Assembly (NCBI GenBank): GCA_017052515.1 | Contig: JAFHKR010000039.1 | Coordinates: 186,001 to 250,000, forward strand | Reading direction: 5' to 3' | Origin: Fictibacillus nanhaiensis | Lineage (GTDB): Bacteria > Bacillota > Bacilli > Bacillales > Fictibacillaceae | DNA length: 64,000 nucleotides | Shown here: piece after piece, positions 50,308 through 58,914 of the stretch | How the letters are laid out: each line of letters starts with the position of its first letter | How positions within the stretch are numbered: position 1 is the first letter of the stretch | The notes under the pieces: model-generated | Seen by the model: only the letters and a program-made list of their open reading frames with translations | Databases searched by the model: none | What the model was told of the DNA's origin: nothing | Made by a program: the position numbers and the translations under genes

Positions 50308-51651
50308 TTAAGCGTTTTGATAGTTTTCCGACAGTTGAGCATGAACTTCATCCAAATATTCTTCAAGTGACTCTTGAAGGACAGCAAGACCTTGATCAAT
50401 TTGTTCTTGATTAATAGTAAGAGGAGGAATCATTCTGATGACTTCACCATGATTTCCACAAAGATAAAAGAGAACGCCTTTCTCTAAACACTTGTCTAGA
50501 ATATTCATCAGTGCTTGACCGTCTGGTTTACCTGTAAAAGGATCGATAATTTCAATTCCAATCATAAGTCCTACTGCACGAATACTCCCGATCAAAGGAG
50601 TCTTTTCTTGAAGTTCTTTCAATCTTGCAACTGCATAATTCCCCATGTTTTTTGAGTTTTCTATGAGATTTTCTTTTGTTAAAACATCTATTGTAGCGAG
50701 CGCTGCTTCACAAGCGATTGGGTTTCCACCAAATGTTGTCCCGTGACTGCCAAGTGGCCATTGCTGCATGAGTTCTTTAGAAGCAACTGTTGCACTTAGT
50801 GGCAATCCTGAAGCAATACCTTTTGCGATAGCCATGATGTCGGGCGTAACTCCGAACGTTTGAGCAGCGAACCATTCACCTGTTCTTCCGAATCCCGTCT
50901 GAACTTCATCGAAAATCAGCAAGATGCCATGTCTGTCACAAACTTCTCTAATTTTCTTCAGCCAGCCACTCGGTGGAACGATGTAGCCTCCTTCACCTAG
51001 AACAGGTTCTACAATCATACAGGCGACTTCTTCTGGTGTTACTTGATGGTTGAACAATGTTTCAAAATCTTTCTCAAGCTTCTCGATGACATACGTTTCT
51101 GGATCTTCACCAGCTGGAGCACTTTTTACATCGGCATAGGGAACTTGATAGGCAAGACCGTTCGGTTGTAGAAACTTGCGGTATTTACTTTTGGAAGTTG
51201 TCACGCTCAACGCACCTAGTGATCGACCATGAAAGCATCCGGTAAAAGAAATAACGTAAGGTCTTTTAGTCACGTGCTTAGCGAGTTTCAGAGCACCTTC
51301 TATGGCTTCGGTTCCACTGTTGGCAAAAAAGAAACAGTCCAAATCACCTGGTAGAACATGAGCTAGTTCTTTAGAAAGTTTCAGGATCGATTCATACATG
51401 ATGACTCCAGATGGTCCGTGCATGAGGTGATCTGCTGCATCTTTGATCGCTTGGACCACTTTTGGATGACGATGGCCAGTATTTGCCGTTGCAATACCAG
51501 AAGTGAAATCAAGATACTGCTTTCCATCCAGCCCATAATAATAGCAGCCCTCTGCTTTTACGACAGGTAGGTTCGGATGATCTTTTGCCATACTTGGTGC
51601 TAGTAGGTTAGGCATTTCGTTTACAAGGTTGCTCCAGTTGTTCATTGACAC
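50308..51651 (-). CDS. Class III PLP-dependent omega-aminotransferase (GABA/ornithine type)
   Basis: The 447-residue enzyme has [19 protein letters not shown], the PLP-phosphate loop [20 protein letters not shown], the [16 protein letters not shown] aromatic/His motif, and the [15 protein letters not shown] aspartate motif. The PLP-binding Lys is in [18 protein letters not shown] (about residue 277). It moves an amino group from a distal amine such as GABA or beta-alanine to a keto acid. The start is GTG 51651 with AGGAGG eight bases upstream. A sigma-54 promoter and the adjacent activator suggest substrate induction. Confidence 0.88.
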   Translation of the reverse strand: MSMNNWSNLVNEMPNLLAPSMAKDHPNLPVVKAEGCYYYGLDGKQYLDFTSGIATANTGHRHPKVVQAIKDAADHLMHGPSGVIMYESILKLSKELAHVLPGDLDCFFFANSGTEAIEGALKLAKHVTKRPYVISFTGCFHGRSLGALSVTTSKSKYRKFLQPNGLAYQVPYADVKSAPAGEDPETYVIEKLEKDFETLFNHQVTPEEVACMIVEPVLGEGGYIVPPSGWLKKIREVCDRHGILLIFDEVQTGFGRTGEWFAAQTFGVTPDIMAIAKGIASGLPLSATVASKELMQQWPLGSHGTTFGGNPIACEAALATIDVLTKENLIENSKNMGNYAVARLKELQEKTPLIGSIRAVGLMIGIEIIDPFTGKPDGQALMNILDKCLEKGVLFYLCGNHGEVIRMIPPLTINQEQIDQGLAVLQESLEEYLDEVHAQLSENYQNA

Positions 51652-51714
51652 GTATATTACCTCCTAGATATTCCATACTCATGTTGTATAAATAATTCCT
51701 ATATAGAATATCCA

Positions 51715-51730
51715 TGCAAGGATCATGCCA
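51715..51730 (-). promoter_or_regulatory. Sigma-54 (SigL) -24/-12 promoter
   Basis: The minus strand reads TGGCATGATCCTTGCA, which fits TGGCAC-N5-TTGC with the exact GG/GC spacing. It lies about 65 bases upstream of the aminotransferase start, and right behind the stop of the gene for a sigma-54 activator. Confidence 0.85.
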
Positions 51731-51735
51731 AAAAA

Positions 51736-53118
51736 CTAAATTATCTGATATTTTTTCATTTTTCTTACGATTGATGGCTGGCTAGTGCCGAGTGCTTCTG
51801 CCATCCGTATGGTCGTTCTATATTTCTTTCTAGCTGCTAATAAGATCTGTTTCTCTCTATCATCCAACATCTGTTTAAGTGTTTGTTCGGTATGAATCGA
51901 TGGAGAGGGGATTGATGCACCTTCTTTTACATGATCCGGAAGGTGCTCATCCGTAATAAGAGTGGTGGGAGAGAGTACCACCAATCGTTCCATGATGTTG
52001 ATCAGTTCTCGTACATTTCCTCTCCATTCATAATGCAGAAGATGATGAATGACAGCTTCATCTAATCTTTTCTTCTTGTTATATTTTTCTTCGAATTGCT
52101 GTAAGAGCATATGTATAAGTGGTACGATATCTTCGGTTCTCTTCCTGAGTGGGGGAATCGTTACAGGTACAACGTTTAAACGAAAATAGAGATCTTCGCG
52201 AAACTGTTTCTCATGGATCGCCTTCTGCAGATCTTTGTTCGTAGCTGAGATCAAACGGAAATCTACTTTGATTGGTTTCGTTCCTCCAACACGATAAAAC
52301 TGTTTTTCTTGTATGACTTTTAAAACTTTAACTTGGTGCTGAGGGGGAAGTTCACCGATCTCATCTAAGAAAAGTGTGCCTCCGTTCGATAGTTCAATAA
52401 GGCCGACTTTGCCTTTTTGATGCGCACCTGTAAAAGCCCCAGGTTCATAGCCGAATAGCTCTGCTTCAAATAAAGAATCTGGAATAGCGCCACAGTTAAC
52501 CTCAATAAATGGACCTTTTGAACGATGACTTCGATTGTGGATAAATTTAGCTAACAATGATTTCCCGACACCAGATTCTCCTAAGATGAGTGCATTCACA
52601 TCGACTTCAGACAACTGAAGTGCTGTTGAAACTGCTTTTTTCATATCTTCACTTTTAGCGATGATTCCAGCATCATGAAGCTGTTTGCTTCTTAATAGAC
52701 CTAGCTCTGTTTTTACTCGCTGCATCTCTTCTTCCATAGCAAACAAAAACTCTTTATATTGAGCGAGTTCTGTAATGTCGTGTGAATAGCTCACAATTCT
52801 ATATAGTTCCCCTTGTTCGTTATATACAGGAATCCCTGTCACAAGCAGTTTTTTTCCTTTATTTGTTGTTTGTACAAACGTGATTTTTTTATTTTCTTTT
52901 ACAACCATTGGTGTGAGAATCGGTGTGAATAACCCTTGAGCTTCTAAATCATAGACAGATTTTCCGATCAAGCTGTCTGATTCAACTCCGTAAATCTTTC
53001 CGGTAGCCTCACTCACTTTAAGGATGATGCCATCCACATTCGTAACTAATATATCGTCTTTTAAAGAATGAAGAATCTGTTCATTTTCATTCCAATCTTT
53101 TGATTGACTCACGTTCAT
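51736..53118 (-). CDS. Sigma-54-dependent enhancer-binding protein with PAS domain
   Basis: The 460-residue regulator has an N-terminal PAS sensor (about 8-115) and a short coiled linker. Its AAA+ domain has Walker A GESGVGKSLLAKFIH, the sigma-54-contacting GAFTGA loop in EPGAFTGAHQKG, and Walker B GGTLFLDEIGE. The C-terminal Fis-type helix-turn-helix (IRMAEALGTSQPSIVRKMKK) binds upstream activator sites. It resembles RocR/GabR-type activators of Bacillus. It should open the sigma-54 promoter 6 bases downstream of its own stop and control the aminotransferase and symporter. Confidence 0.93.
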   Translation of the reverse strand: MNVSQSKDWNENEQILHSLKDDILVTNVDGIILKVSEATGKIYGVESDSLIGKSVYDLEAQGLFTPILTPMVVKENKKITFVQTTNKGKKLLVTGIPVYNEQGELYRIVSYSHDITELAQYKEFLFAMEEEMQRVKTELGLLRSKQLHDAGIIAKSEDMKKAVSTALQLSEVDVNALILGESGVGKSLLAKFIHNRSHRSKGPFIEVNCGAIPDSLFEAELFGYEPGAFTGAHQKGKVGLIELSNGGTLFLDEIGELPPQHQVKVLKVIQEKQFYRVGGTKPIKVDFRLISATNKDLQKAIHEKQFREDLYFRLNVVPVTIPPLRKRTEDIVPLIHMLLQQFEEKYNKKKRLDEAVIHHLLHYEWRGNVRELINIMERLVVLSPTTLITDEHLPDHVKEGASIPSPSIHTEQTLKQMLDDREKQILLAARKKYRTTIRMAEALGTSQPSIVRKMKKYQII

Positions 53119-53289
53119 CAGTCCTTTGGCAACAGAATAAGCTATTCAATTCTGAATAATTATTTATTTATGAATAATTATACGACTACTTATTTTGATT
53201 AGATATAGGAACAAAGAATTTTTTTAAAAGAAATTAGGAGGGTAACACGCTCCTAAGAAGTGAAAAGGAGGAAGAAGGGAGGATACAAA

Positions 53290-53320
53290 TAAAAAAAGGG
53301 CCAATACGAATGGCCCTTTT
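53290..53320 (-). terminator. Rho-independent terminator of the Ohr gene
   Basis: AAAAGGGCCA and TGGCCCTTTT (53294-53320) form a 10-bp stem with a 7-base loop, followed by T on the minus strand. Confidence 0.85.
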
Positions 53321-53329
53321 ATTCTTTCA

Positions 53330-53752
53330 TTATAAAAGTTCAGTTTTTAATTCAACGTCAATGTTGCCGCTTGTTGCTTTAGAATAAGGACAAACACCGT
53401 GAGCAGTCTTTACTAATTCCTCAGCTTCTTCTTGTGATACTCCATTAACCCCAACGTTTAGAACAACAGCAAGCTTAAACCCGCCATCGGTATCTTTCCC
53501 TATAGAAACTTCAGCTGTCACTTTTGATTCAATTCGTTTTTTGCTTTGACGTGCAACTAAGTTTAGTGCTGAATCAAAGCAAGCGGCATATCCTGCTGCA
53601 AATAGTTGCTCAGGGTTTGTAGCGTTCTCGCTTCCTGATCCACCAAGCGCTTTTGGCATAGCTAATTCATGATTTAAAACACCGTTATCACTCTTAACCG
53701 TACCTGCTCTTCCACCTTCAGCTGTTGCTTTTGCTGTGTATAATGCTTCCAT
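53330..53752 (-). CDS. ohrA: Organic hydroperoxide reductase Ohr
   Basis: The 140-residue protein has the two redox-active cysteines of Ohr: the peroxidatic one in AAGYAACFDSALNLVA (about residue 58) and the second in KTAHGVCPYSKATSGN (about 122). It begins MEALYTAKATAEGGRAGTVK and contains NPEQLFAAG. Ohr reduces organic peroxides using lipoyl or bacillithiol-linked thiols. ATG 53752 has AAAGGAG upstream; three residues before it are rejected. It is divergent from the OhrR gene, with shared operators between. The ohrA versus ohrB choice rests on this pairing with ohrR. Confidence 0.9.
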   Translation of the reverse strand: MEALYTAKATAEGGRAGTVKSDNGVLNHELAMPKALGGSGSENATNPEQLFAAGYAACFDSALNLVARQSKKRIESKVTAEVSIGKDTDGGFKLAVVLNVGVNGVSQEEAEELVKTAHGVCPYSKATSGNIDVELKTELL

Positions 53753-53770
53753 TCCAAACACTCCTTTGTT

Positions 53771-53870
53771 TGTGTAAAATTAAATTGTGTACAACTTAAT
53801 AACTCGTAATCATCATAACGTATCCTTTTTGTAGAGTCAAACAATTTAATTGTGTAAAACTAAATTGTGT
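53771..53870. promoter_or_regulatory. Duplicated 20-bp OhrR-type operator pair
   Basis: TGTGTAAAATTAAATTGTGT at 53771-53790 is repeated with one change at 53851-53870, exactly 80 bases apart. The right copy overlaps a CAATTTAATTG palindrome (53842-53852) and is followed by TATAAT (53871-53876). The two copies sit next to the Ohr and OhrR starts, as expected for redox-controlled repression of both genes. Confidence 0.6.
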
Positions 53871-53909
53871 TATAATGCAAGTACCCTTTACAAAAAGAAA
53901 GGAAACATC

Positions 53910-54350
53910 ATGAAAAATGAAACCTTAAAATTAGAAAACCAAATATGTTTTAAAATTTATACAGCAGAACGTGAAATCACAAAGCTTTATAGAGAGTTGT
54001 TAAAAGAACTCAACGTGACTTATCCACAATATTTAGTATTGCTTCTTTTATGGGAAAAACATTCATTAACTGTAAAAGAATTAGGGCAAAGGTTATTTTT
54101 AGATTCAGGGACCCTTACTCCCATGTTAAAGCGTATGGAGATGAATGGTCTCGTTGAAAGAAAAAGATCAGAACAAGATGAGCGAAGTGTGATCGTGTCT
54201 GTAACGGAAAAAGGAAATGCCTTAAAAGAAAAAGCAGAGTGTATTCCAAATCAGCTTGTTGATAATATTCCGATGGGAAAAGAGGAACTCTCAACATTGA
54301 ATGAAACGTTGACAAGTATGTTAGAGCAGTTGCAGAACCAAACGAAATGA
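53910..54350 (+). CDS. ohrR: MarR-family organic peroxide sensor OhrR
   Basis: The 146-residue protein begins MKNETLKLENQICFKIYTAE. The Cys in NQICF (residue 13) is at the place of the reactive Cys 15 of B. subtilis OhrR, and oxidation there releases the DNA. A MarR winged helix follows (LTVKELGQRLFLDSGTLTPM, LVERKRSEQDERSVIV). It lacks a second C-terminal Cys, so it is of the one-Cys type. AAAGGAAAC precedes ATG 53910; the 20 residues encoded before it are rejected. It represses the divergent Ohr gene. Confidence 0.93.
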   Translation: MKNETLKLENQICFKIYTAEREITKLYRELLKELNVTYPQYLVLLLLWEKHSLTVKELGQRLFLDSGTLTPMLKRMEMNGLVERKRSEQDERSVIVSVTEKGNALKEKAECIPNQLVDNIPMGKEELSTLNETLTSMLEQLQNQTK

Positions 54351-54355
54351 TAGAG

Positions 54356-54395
54356 AAAAAGACGCTAAGAACAAGTTCTCGGCGTCTTTTTGTTT
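54356..54395 (+). terminator. Rho-independent terminator
   Basis: A 10-bp stem (AAAAAGACGC/GCGTCTTTTT), with an inner GAAC/GTTC stem, follows ohrR. Confidence 0.8.
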
Positions 54396-54463
54396 TTTTT
54401 TATCCTAGCTCAAACCAAACCAAAACCCTAGTTCGACGTGTTGCGCACACGACATGTACAAAT

Positions 54464-54496
54464 AAAAAAATACCTTGGCTAAATAAGCCAAGGTAT
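54464..54496 (-). terminator. Rho-independent terminator
   Basis: A perfect 11-bp stem (ATACCTTGGCT/AGCCAAGGTAT) with a 5-base loop is followed by T on the minus strand, after the DHH-family gene. Confidence 0.88.
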
Positions 54497-54502
54497 TACG
54501 GT

Positions 54503-55687
54503 TTAATGATTGTTGTTCGCTTCATCATCACGCATCAGCCAGCCCTCAAAGTGGCGCTTGACGTAATTTTCAGCCTCTTGATAGCTTGAAAATGTTTCAT
54601 CAACTGGATGAGTCTTATGTGTGATCAGCCATGTTTGATTATCTTCAGAATAAATCTTTGATACTTCACGATGGTTGTTCACATACAAGCTGCCATCAGG
54701 ATTTTCCTTCACGTTGTGTTCGTTCTTCGGTGCATCGATTCGTCGAGGCTGTTCATGGAATGCAGCAACAACAAACTTTTCAAACGCTTCAGAAGTCATG
54801 TTTCCGCCAGAAGCTTTCGGATGTCCGCCTCCACCATATTGTTTCGCGTAGATCGAGCAATCCACTTCATCATGAATGGTGCGTAATCCAATACGCTTAT
54901 TGGCAATGTTTAAAATCACAATCAAGTCTAAGTGAGGATTTTCACGATTGATCTCGTTCCCGAGCTCGGAATGATAGCGTTCCGCATGTAGGATTCCAAT
55001 CTTATACGTTTTCTCTTCAGATCCTTCGCCTAAAGACCAAGTATCCCAGATCTCGACCATCTGACGCTGTTTCTTTTTGATGTAATCTGCAATATTTTCT
55101 TCTTCTAAATCGAGAATCGTTGTTTCTGTTTCTGAGAACTGAAAAGAATCACCTTTTAAACGATTCATGATCTGGTCCTCAAATTTATCAGGAGGTAGGA
55201 TAAAGAATAAGTCGTTTAAACGCTTAGCTTCAACCTTCTGGTCAAACCATTCCCACGTATCATATAAACGTACAAGCTCTACATATTCGTCGAGTGCGCC
55301 GGTTCGTTTAAGTTTACCGTTATCGATCAAATATTCGTAGAAAAGGGAAGTGGCACATGTTAAACGTTCATCATCATAACGAACTTGAACGTGCCCCCAA
55401 TCAAACCCATTGAAATGAAGCGCTGTTGCATGGTGATCGATCAGCTTCACTTTTCCTCCTGCATTCGAGCGTTCATCAAGTCGCATCATTAATTCTTCGT
55501 TGACCGCAATATCGGTAATAATAATTTCTGTTTTTCTCTCTTTCGGATTATCGAGCAGCATCTCAACTCGGTCGTTAATCGTTCCATGTGAACAATACGA
55601 TATCTTACAATTGTCTCCAAATGCTAGTTGTGCTAAATAACCGCACGATTTTCCGTCTAAATCATTGTGTGAAAATAAATGAATCAT
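54503..55687 (-). CDS. nrnB: DHH-family oligoribonuclease NrnB-like
   Basis: The 394-residue protein starts MIHLFSHNDLDGKSCGYLAQ, which carries the first metal-binding Asp residues. It has the DHH motif in KVKLIDHHATALHF (about residue 79) and the C-terminal DHHA1 motif YGGGGHPKASGG (about 288). This matches NrnB (YngD), which degrades short RNA oligonucleotides in Bacillus. A roughly 60-residue tail follows DHHA1. ATG 55687 is chosen since AGAGAGGATAC lies just before it; 20 residues upstream are rejected. It is a single gene. Confidence 0.82.
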   Translation of the reverse strand: MIHLFSHNDLDGKSCGYLAQLAFGDNCKISYCSHGTINDRVEMLLDNPKERKTEIIITDIAVNEELMMRLDERSNAGGKVKLIDHHATALHFNGFDWGHVQVRYDDERLTCATSLFYEYLIDNGKLKRTGALDEYVELVRLYDTWEWFDQKVEAKRLNDLFFILPPDKFEDQIMNRLKGDSFQFSETETTILDLEEENIADYIKKKQRQMVEIWDTWSLGEGSEEKTYKIGILHAERYHSELGNEINRENPHLDLIVILNIANKRIGLRTIHDEVDCSIYAKQYGGGGHPKASGGNMTSEAFEKFVVAAFHEQPRRIDAPKNEHNVKENPDGSLYVNNHREVSKIYSEDNQTWLITHKTHPVDETFSSYQEAENYVKRHFEGWLMRDDEANNNH

Positions 55688-55930
55688 GTCAGTATCCTCT
55701 CTATTATGCTCTCTGTCTAGAGTATCGTCATAAAGCATAAAGTTCAACCTTTAAAAAAATTTACTATATAGGCTTACTGCCTTTATGAATAGACCGAGCT
55801 GTTGCATTCTTATATATAGGAGAGAATATGCACAATTCTTCTTACGAGACACGAGAAAAATACATTTACAATGGATGGAATTAGGTGGAAAATGATTAGG
55901 TGGGTAATTATGTAAATTGGGGGTTTTGAT

Positions 55931-57214
55931 GTGCAGGAATTTCTGAAAGTGTTTCAGAATAAAAACTTCAGAAAGTTGTTTTTTGCTGGTTTTACTTCAA
56001 TGATGGGAAGTATTATCGGCGTTACAGCTTTTATGTTTTATTTGCTAGATAAGTTCGGTGAACAGCCTTTTTATGCAACCCTTGCCGAATTGATGTATTC
56101 TCTACCAACACTAGCTGTATTCTTTCTTGTAGGGGTGTTAGCTGATCGTATGGATCGTCAAAAGATCGCTCTCTATTGCGACTGGATCTGTGCAGGCCTA
56201 TGCCTCCTATTAATGGGTGCAATTTGGCTAGATTGGATGCCTCTCATTTTTGTGATCCTGTTCTTAAGGAGTGCAGTGGGGAAATTCTTTCATCCAGCTG
56301 ACCAAGCGATGGTACAAGGCGTACTATCGAAAGAGGAGTATGCCATTGCGGCTGGTTTAAATCAAATGGTAGGTAGTTTGTTTATGCTATTTGGAAATAT
56401 GATCGCCATATTTATTTATTGGAGTGTAGGAATACAAGGAGCCATTGCATTTGATCTTCTTACATATGTTTTATCAGCCTTGTTCATTATGAGTATGAAA
56501 GTAAATGAAGATATTCGTCTACCGAACGGACAACAAAGGTTTAAAGATATCCGAGTAAAGATGGTATGGAAGGACTTTGTTTCAGGTTTTGTTTACATCA
56601 AACAATCTAAACTTCTGCTTTCTTTAATCTTTGGTTTTTTCTTGTTTGGTATAGTAAATGGTGGATTATCAGTTATGCCGGCATTTATCATGAAATACAA
56701 ACTAGCACCTGACAATTATGAACAAATGATGATGTGGATGGGTATCCTATTCGGTGTATCCATACTCTCTGGCAGTGTATTATGTTCGATGCTCGCTAAA
56801 AAGATTAGACTCTCGTATGCCATTGTTCTCGGTCTGTTTGTTAGTGGCGTATCCCTTGGTTTGTGCGCGCTTGCGCCAAATGTATGGTCATTCTTTATTT
56901 TGACCGGATTGGCTGGGTTTAGCATACCATTAATCAATATTGGGATCGGAGGCTGGTTACCAAAAATCGTTGACCCGAAAATGATGGGGCGTGTCCAAGG
57001 GTGGATCTCACCGATCAATATGTTATCTCATACGATGACTCTCGGTTTAATCGCATTGTTTTTCCCGAAGATTTTAACAGTCGAGATGCTGTTTTGGGTG
57101 GTTGGAGGGTGTCTGATTGTTGTTGGACTCTTCTACATGTTAACTTTACCAAAGTATGATATCGATGATGAAGAAAACAAAAATGAGTTACATTTAGAAA
57201 AAGTACCAGTTTAA
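55931..57214 (+). CDS. MFS transporter (MFS_3 type)
   Basis: The 427-residue protein has about 12 spans. It opens NKNFRKLFFAGFTSMMGSII and has the loop 2-3 motif VGVLADRMDRQKIALYCDW (about 62-80), both usual in macrolide-efflux and enterobactin-exporter-type carriers. The substrate is unknown. The start is GTG 55931 with GGGGG upstream. The small membrane protein downstream begins about 50 bases after its stop. Confidence 0.85.
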   Translation: MQEFLKVFQNKNFRKLFFAGFTSMMGSIIGVTAFMFYLLDKFGEQPFYATLAELMYSLPTLAVFFLVGVLADRMDRQKIALYCDWICAGLCLLLMGAIWLDWMPLIFVILFLRSAVGKFFHPADQAMVQGVLSKEEYAIAAGLNQMVGSLFMLFGNMIAIFIYWSVGIQGAIAFDLLTYVLSALFIMSMKVNEDIRLPNGQQRFKDIRVKMVWKDFVSGFVYIKQSKLLLSLIFGFFLFGIVNGGLSVMPAFIMKYKLAPDNYEQMMMWMGILFGVSILSGSVLCSMLAKKIRLSYAIVLGLFVSGVSLGLCALAPNVWSFFILTGLAGFSIPLINIGIGGWLPKIVDPKMMGRVQGWISPINMLSHTMTLGLIALFFPKILTVEMLFWVVGGCLIVVGLFYMLTLPKYDIDDEENKNELHLEKVPV

Positions 57215-57265
57215 AGGTGGAGATTATGGCGAAGCCCTTTTATAATGAAGAGCGGAGGGGAAGTC

Positions 57266-57514
57266 ATGGCATCATTTCAAAACATATTATTCTGGATCTT
57301 TTTAATCTTACCGATCATTCTTTTCTTTGTAGCAATCGCAAGAACTTCATGGGTTTTAATGCTTGTAAACATGTTTTTAGCTCTGCCGATCATTTGGTTT
57401 GTGAGCTGGGTTACAGAAAGTTATGGTGCTGTCTTTGTGATAATTGCAATCCATCTGTTCACAGGAGTATGGCTATGGACGAAAAGACAGAGATTGGATT
57501 TTAGATCTTTTTAA
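57266..57514 (+). CDS. Small membrane protein, 82 aa
   Basis: The protein has hydrophobic helices at about 5-23, 26-46 and 52-70 and a charged end. ATG 57266 follows GGAGGGGAAG. A competing frame from 57226, with its own binding site, reads non-homologous polar sequence and is not preferred. Probably in the same transcript as the MFS gene. No family is recognised. Confidence 0.6.
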   Translation: MASFQNILFWIFLILPIILFFVAIARTSWVLMLVNMFLALPIIWFVSWVTESYGAVFVIIAIHLFTGVWLWTKRQRLDFRSF

Positions 57515-57519
57515 AAAAG

Positions 57520-57550
57520 CTGAGCAAAGTTTTATTTGCTCAGTTTTTTT
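57520..57550 (+). terminator. Rho-independent terminator
   Basis: A CTGAGCAAA/TTTGCTCAG stem with a 5-base loop and T tail ends the transcript. Confidence 0.88.
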
Positions 57551-57753
57551 ATGAATTTTTTTCGATTTGGTATTAAAACTTTGCAAGTAACACTTTATTT
57601 AATTTTAATATTCTGACTATTATTTAATTTGAAAAACATCGTAAATAAAAGAAATTAATAGAAAATAGTTGATTTGTTTTGTTTACATGAAATAAAACAG
57701 CATATTTTGGTTATTTTCGTATGAATCCTTAAAATTTTGAAGTTTTTACTTCG

Positions 57754-57782
57754 TTTACAAGGAACAAAAGCAGGAGTAATAT
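57754..57782 (+). promoter_or_regulatory. Probable sigma-A promoter of the riboswitch/kdp transcript
   Basis: TTTACA (57754) and TAATAT (57777) are 17 bases apart, about 35 bases before the first riboswitch. The AT-rich stretch 57551-57750 shows nothing else. Confidence 0.5.
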
Positions 57783-57814
57783 ATTTCTTATCGTAAAACT
57801 TTAAAATTTTTCCA

Positions 57815-57948
57815 TGACCGCTGAATCCAATTTTGGAACGGAGGAACCATCGGCAGTTCTTTACTGCCTGGGGTGAAACTTATTTAAGTCGGGCGACTTC
57901 TGCCGTCCGAACCCGTCAGCTAACTTCGTAAGCGTGGTAGGAGAGGGA
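57815..57948 (+). ncRNA. c-di-AMP (ydaO/yuaA) riboswitch, copy 1
   Basis: The RNA shows the ydaO/yuaA consensus in order: CGCTGAATCC, GGAGGAACC, GGGGTGAAAC, the GGGCGACTTC arm, CCGAACCCGTCAGCTAAC and CGTAAGCG. The closing stem pairs CGCT (about 57820) with AGCG (about 57934). c-di-AMP binding normally turns the downstream gene off. It lies ahead of a second copy. Confidence 0.9.
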
Positions 57949-58002
57949 AGGTGAACATAAAAAAAGCAATGACCAATTAAAAAATATGATATTTATATCA
58001 TG

Positions 58003-58156
58003 CGTCTTTATCGCTTAATTCCTAAAACTTTAGGAAGCGGGGGAACCAACCGCAGTCCAACGTGACTGCATGGGGTGAATCTCGAGAGATCGAGTAGGGC
58101 TACTCTCAAGCCCGAATCCGTCAGCTAACTCCGTAAGCGTTCAGAGAGAGGCAACA
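58003..58156 (+). ncRNA. c-di-AMP (ydaO/yuaA) riboswitch, copy 2
   Basis: The same consensus elements recur: TCGCTTAATTCC, GCGGGGGAACC, GGGGTGAATC, GGGCTACTCTCAAGCCC, CCGTCAGCTAAC and CGTAAGCG. The CGCTT/AAGCG closing stem is clear. It directly precedes an intrinsic terminator, making a tandem switch controlling the kdp operon. High c-di-AMP, which accompanies high potassium, would stop transcription. Confidence 0.92.
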
Positions 58157-58193
58157 AATTTCGTGTGTTTACACGCTTATTCAAGTATGTGTA

Positions 58194-58250
58194 GAAGCCG
58201 CGAGAAGAGTTCCTCTTCCGCAGGCTTCTTTTTTGTTGCCTTTTTTACCG
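58194..58250 (+). terminator. Riboswitch expression-platform terminator
   Basis: AGAAGCC with GGCTTCT (58194-58230), an inner AGAAGAG/CTCTTC stem and a T6 tail form a strong terminator. In addition GGCAACAAA (58151) can pair with TTTGTTGCC (58233), followed by another T run, so two nested hairpins sit between switch and gene. Confidence 0.85.
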
Positions 58251-58267
58251 AAATGGAGGATGTAACG

Positions 58268-58681
58268 ATGGAGAAATCATCTAGGAACGTGCTCATAATG
58301 TTTCCTGATCAAGTTTCAGATGTGTTTATTTCAAAACTAAGATTATGTGACGACTATCAATCTATTGTTCTCTGTGTTCCTAACCGAGATGAAGCAGATA
58401 GACTCTCACAAGTTGGTTTTCAACATGTGTATGTCATGAATTATGGTGACAAGCGTAAATTCATCGGGATGGTAGGTCCTTTTGTTCAAAAGATCATTGT
58501 TGTTGAATCTGGATTTTTAGAATGCTGCCAAACGATTGAACTTATTCGCAGCATCTATAACATACCTGTTTATGTCATCAAATCAGACACACGGTATATT
58601 TCCAGAGTTTATAAGGAGTTAGGTGCCGATTACGTAATTTATAACAAAACCGGAAATATTCAATTCTTACTTTCTTCATAA
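58268..58681 (+). CDS. Unknown alpha/beta protein, first gene of the kdp operon, 137 aa
   Basis: ATG 58268 follows GGAGGATGTAACG. The soluble protein alternates hydrophobic strands and helices: NVLIMFPDQVS, YQSIVLCVPN, HVYVMNYGD, IIVVES, IPVYVIKSDT and ELGADYVIYN. This looks like a small Rossmann or receiver-like fold. The last strand resembles the end of TrkA/RCK nucleotide-binding domains (ELGADYVI), but the GxGxxG loop is missing. It lies just behind the c-di-AMP switch and ahead of kdpFABC, so a role in potassium control is likely. I do not recognise the family. Confidence 0.6.
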   Translation: MEKSSRNVLIMFPDQVSDVFISKLRLCDDYQSIVLCVPNRDEADRLSQVGFQHVYVMNYGDKRKFIGMVGPFVQKIIVVESGFLECCQTIELIRSIYNIPVYVIKSDTRYISRVYKELGADYVIYNKTGNIQFLLSS

Positions 58682-58704
58682 AAAAAGAGCGGAGGAATTC
58701 ATTT

Positions 58705-58842
58705 ATGAGATTAAGTCCAAACGAAATTGAACAGATTTTGTTAAAAGCGAAAAGAGATCAGTTAAATGCTTATTATGCAAGTGTGATTCAACATAGTCTC
58801 TCCAAATGGGTCATTCAAGACACGCTTAGAAGCAAAGGATAA
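58705..58842 (+). CDS. 45-aa small helical protein in the kdp operon
   Basis: A short frame with GCGGAGGAATTC directly upstream encodes a polar, helical, slightly basic peptide with no Cys and no membrane helix (starting MRLSPNEIEQILLKAKRDQL). It sits 23 bases after the alpha/beta gene and ends before the HPr-like gene. The role is unknown. Confidence 0.55.
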   Translation: MRLSPNEIEQILLKAKRDQLNAYYASVIQHSLSKWVIQDTLRSKG

Positions 58843-58914
58843 ACCATTCTATAAGAGGGGACTCATCGTATGTGTTCCCTCTCTATTTCAGACCAATGAT
58901 AGGCAGGGGAAAAC

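Noticed and set aside
57217..57504. 95-codon frame overlapping the small membrane protein gene
   Set aside because: It is out of frame with the clearly hydrophobic 82-aa product, which has its own GGAGGGG site; its sequence is low-complexity and unlike a folded protein.
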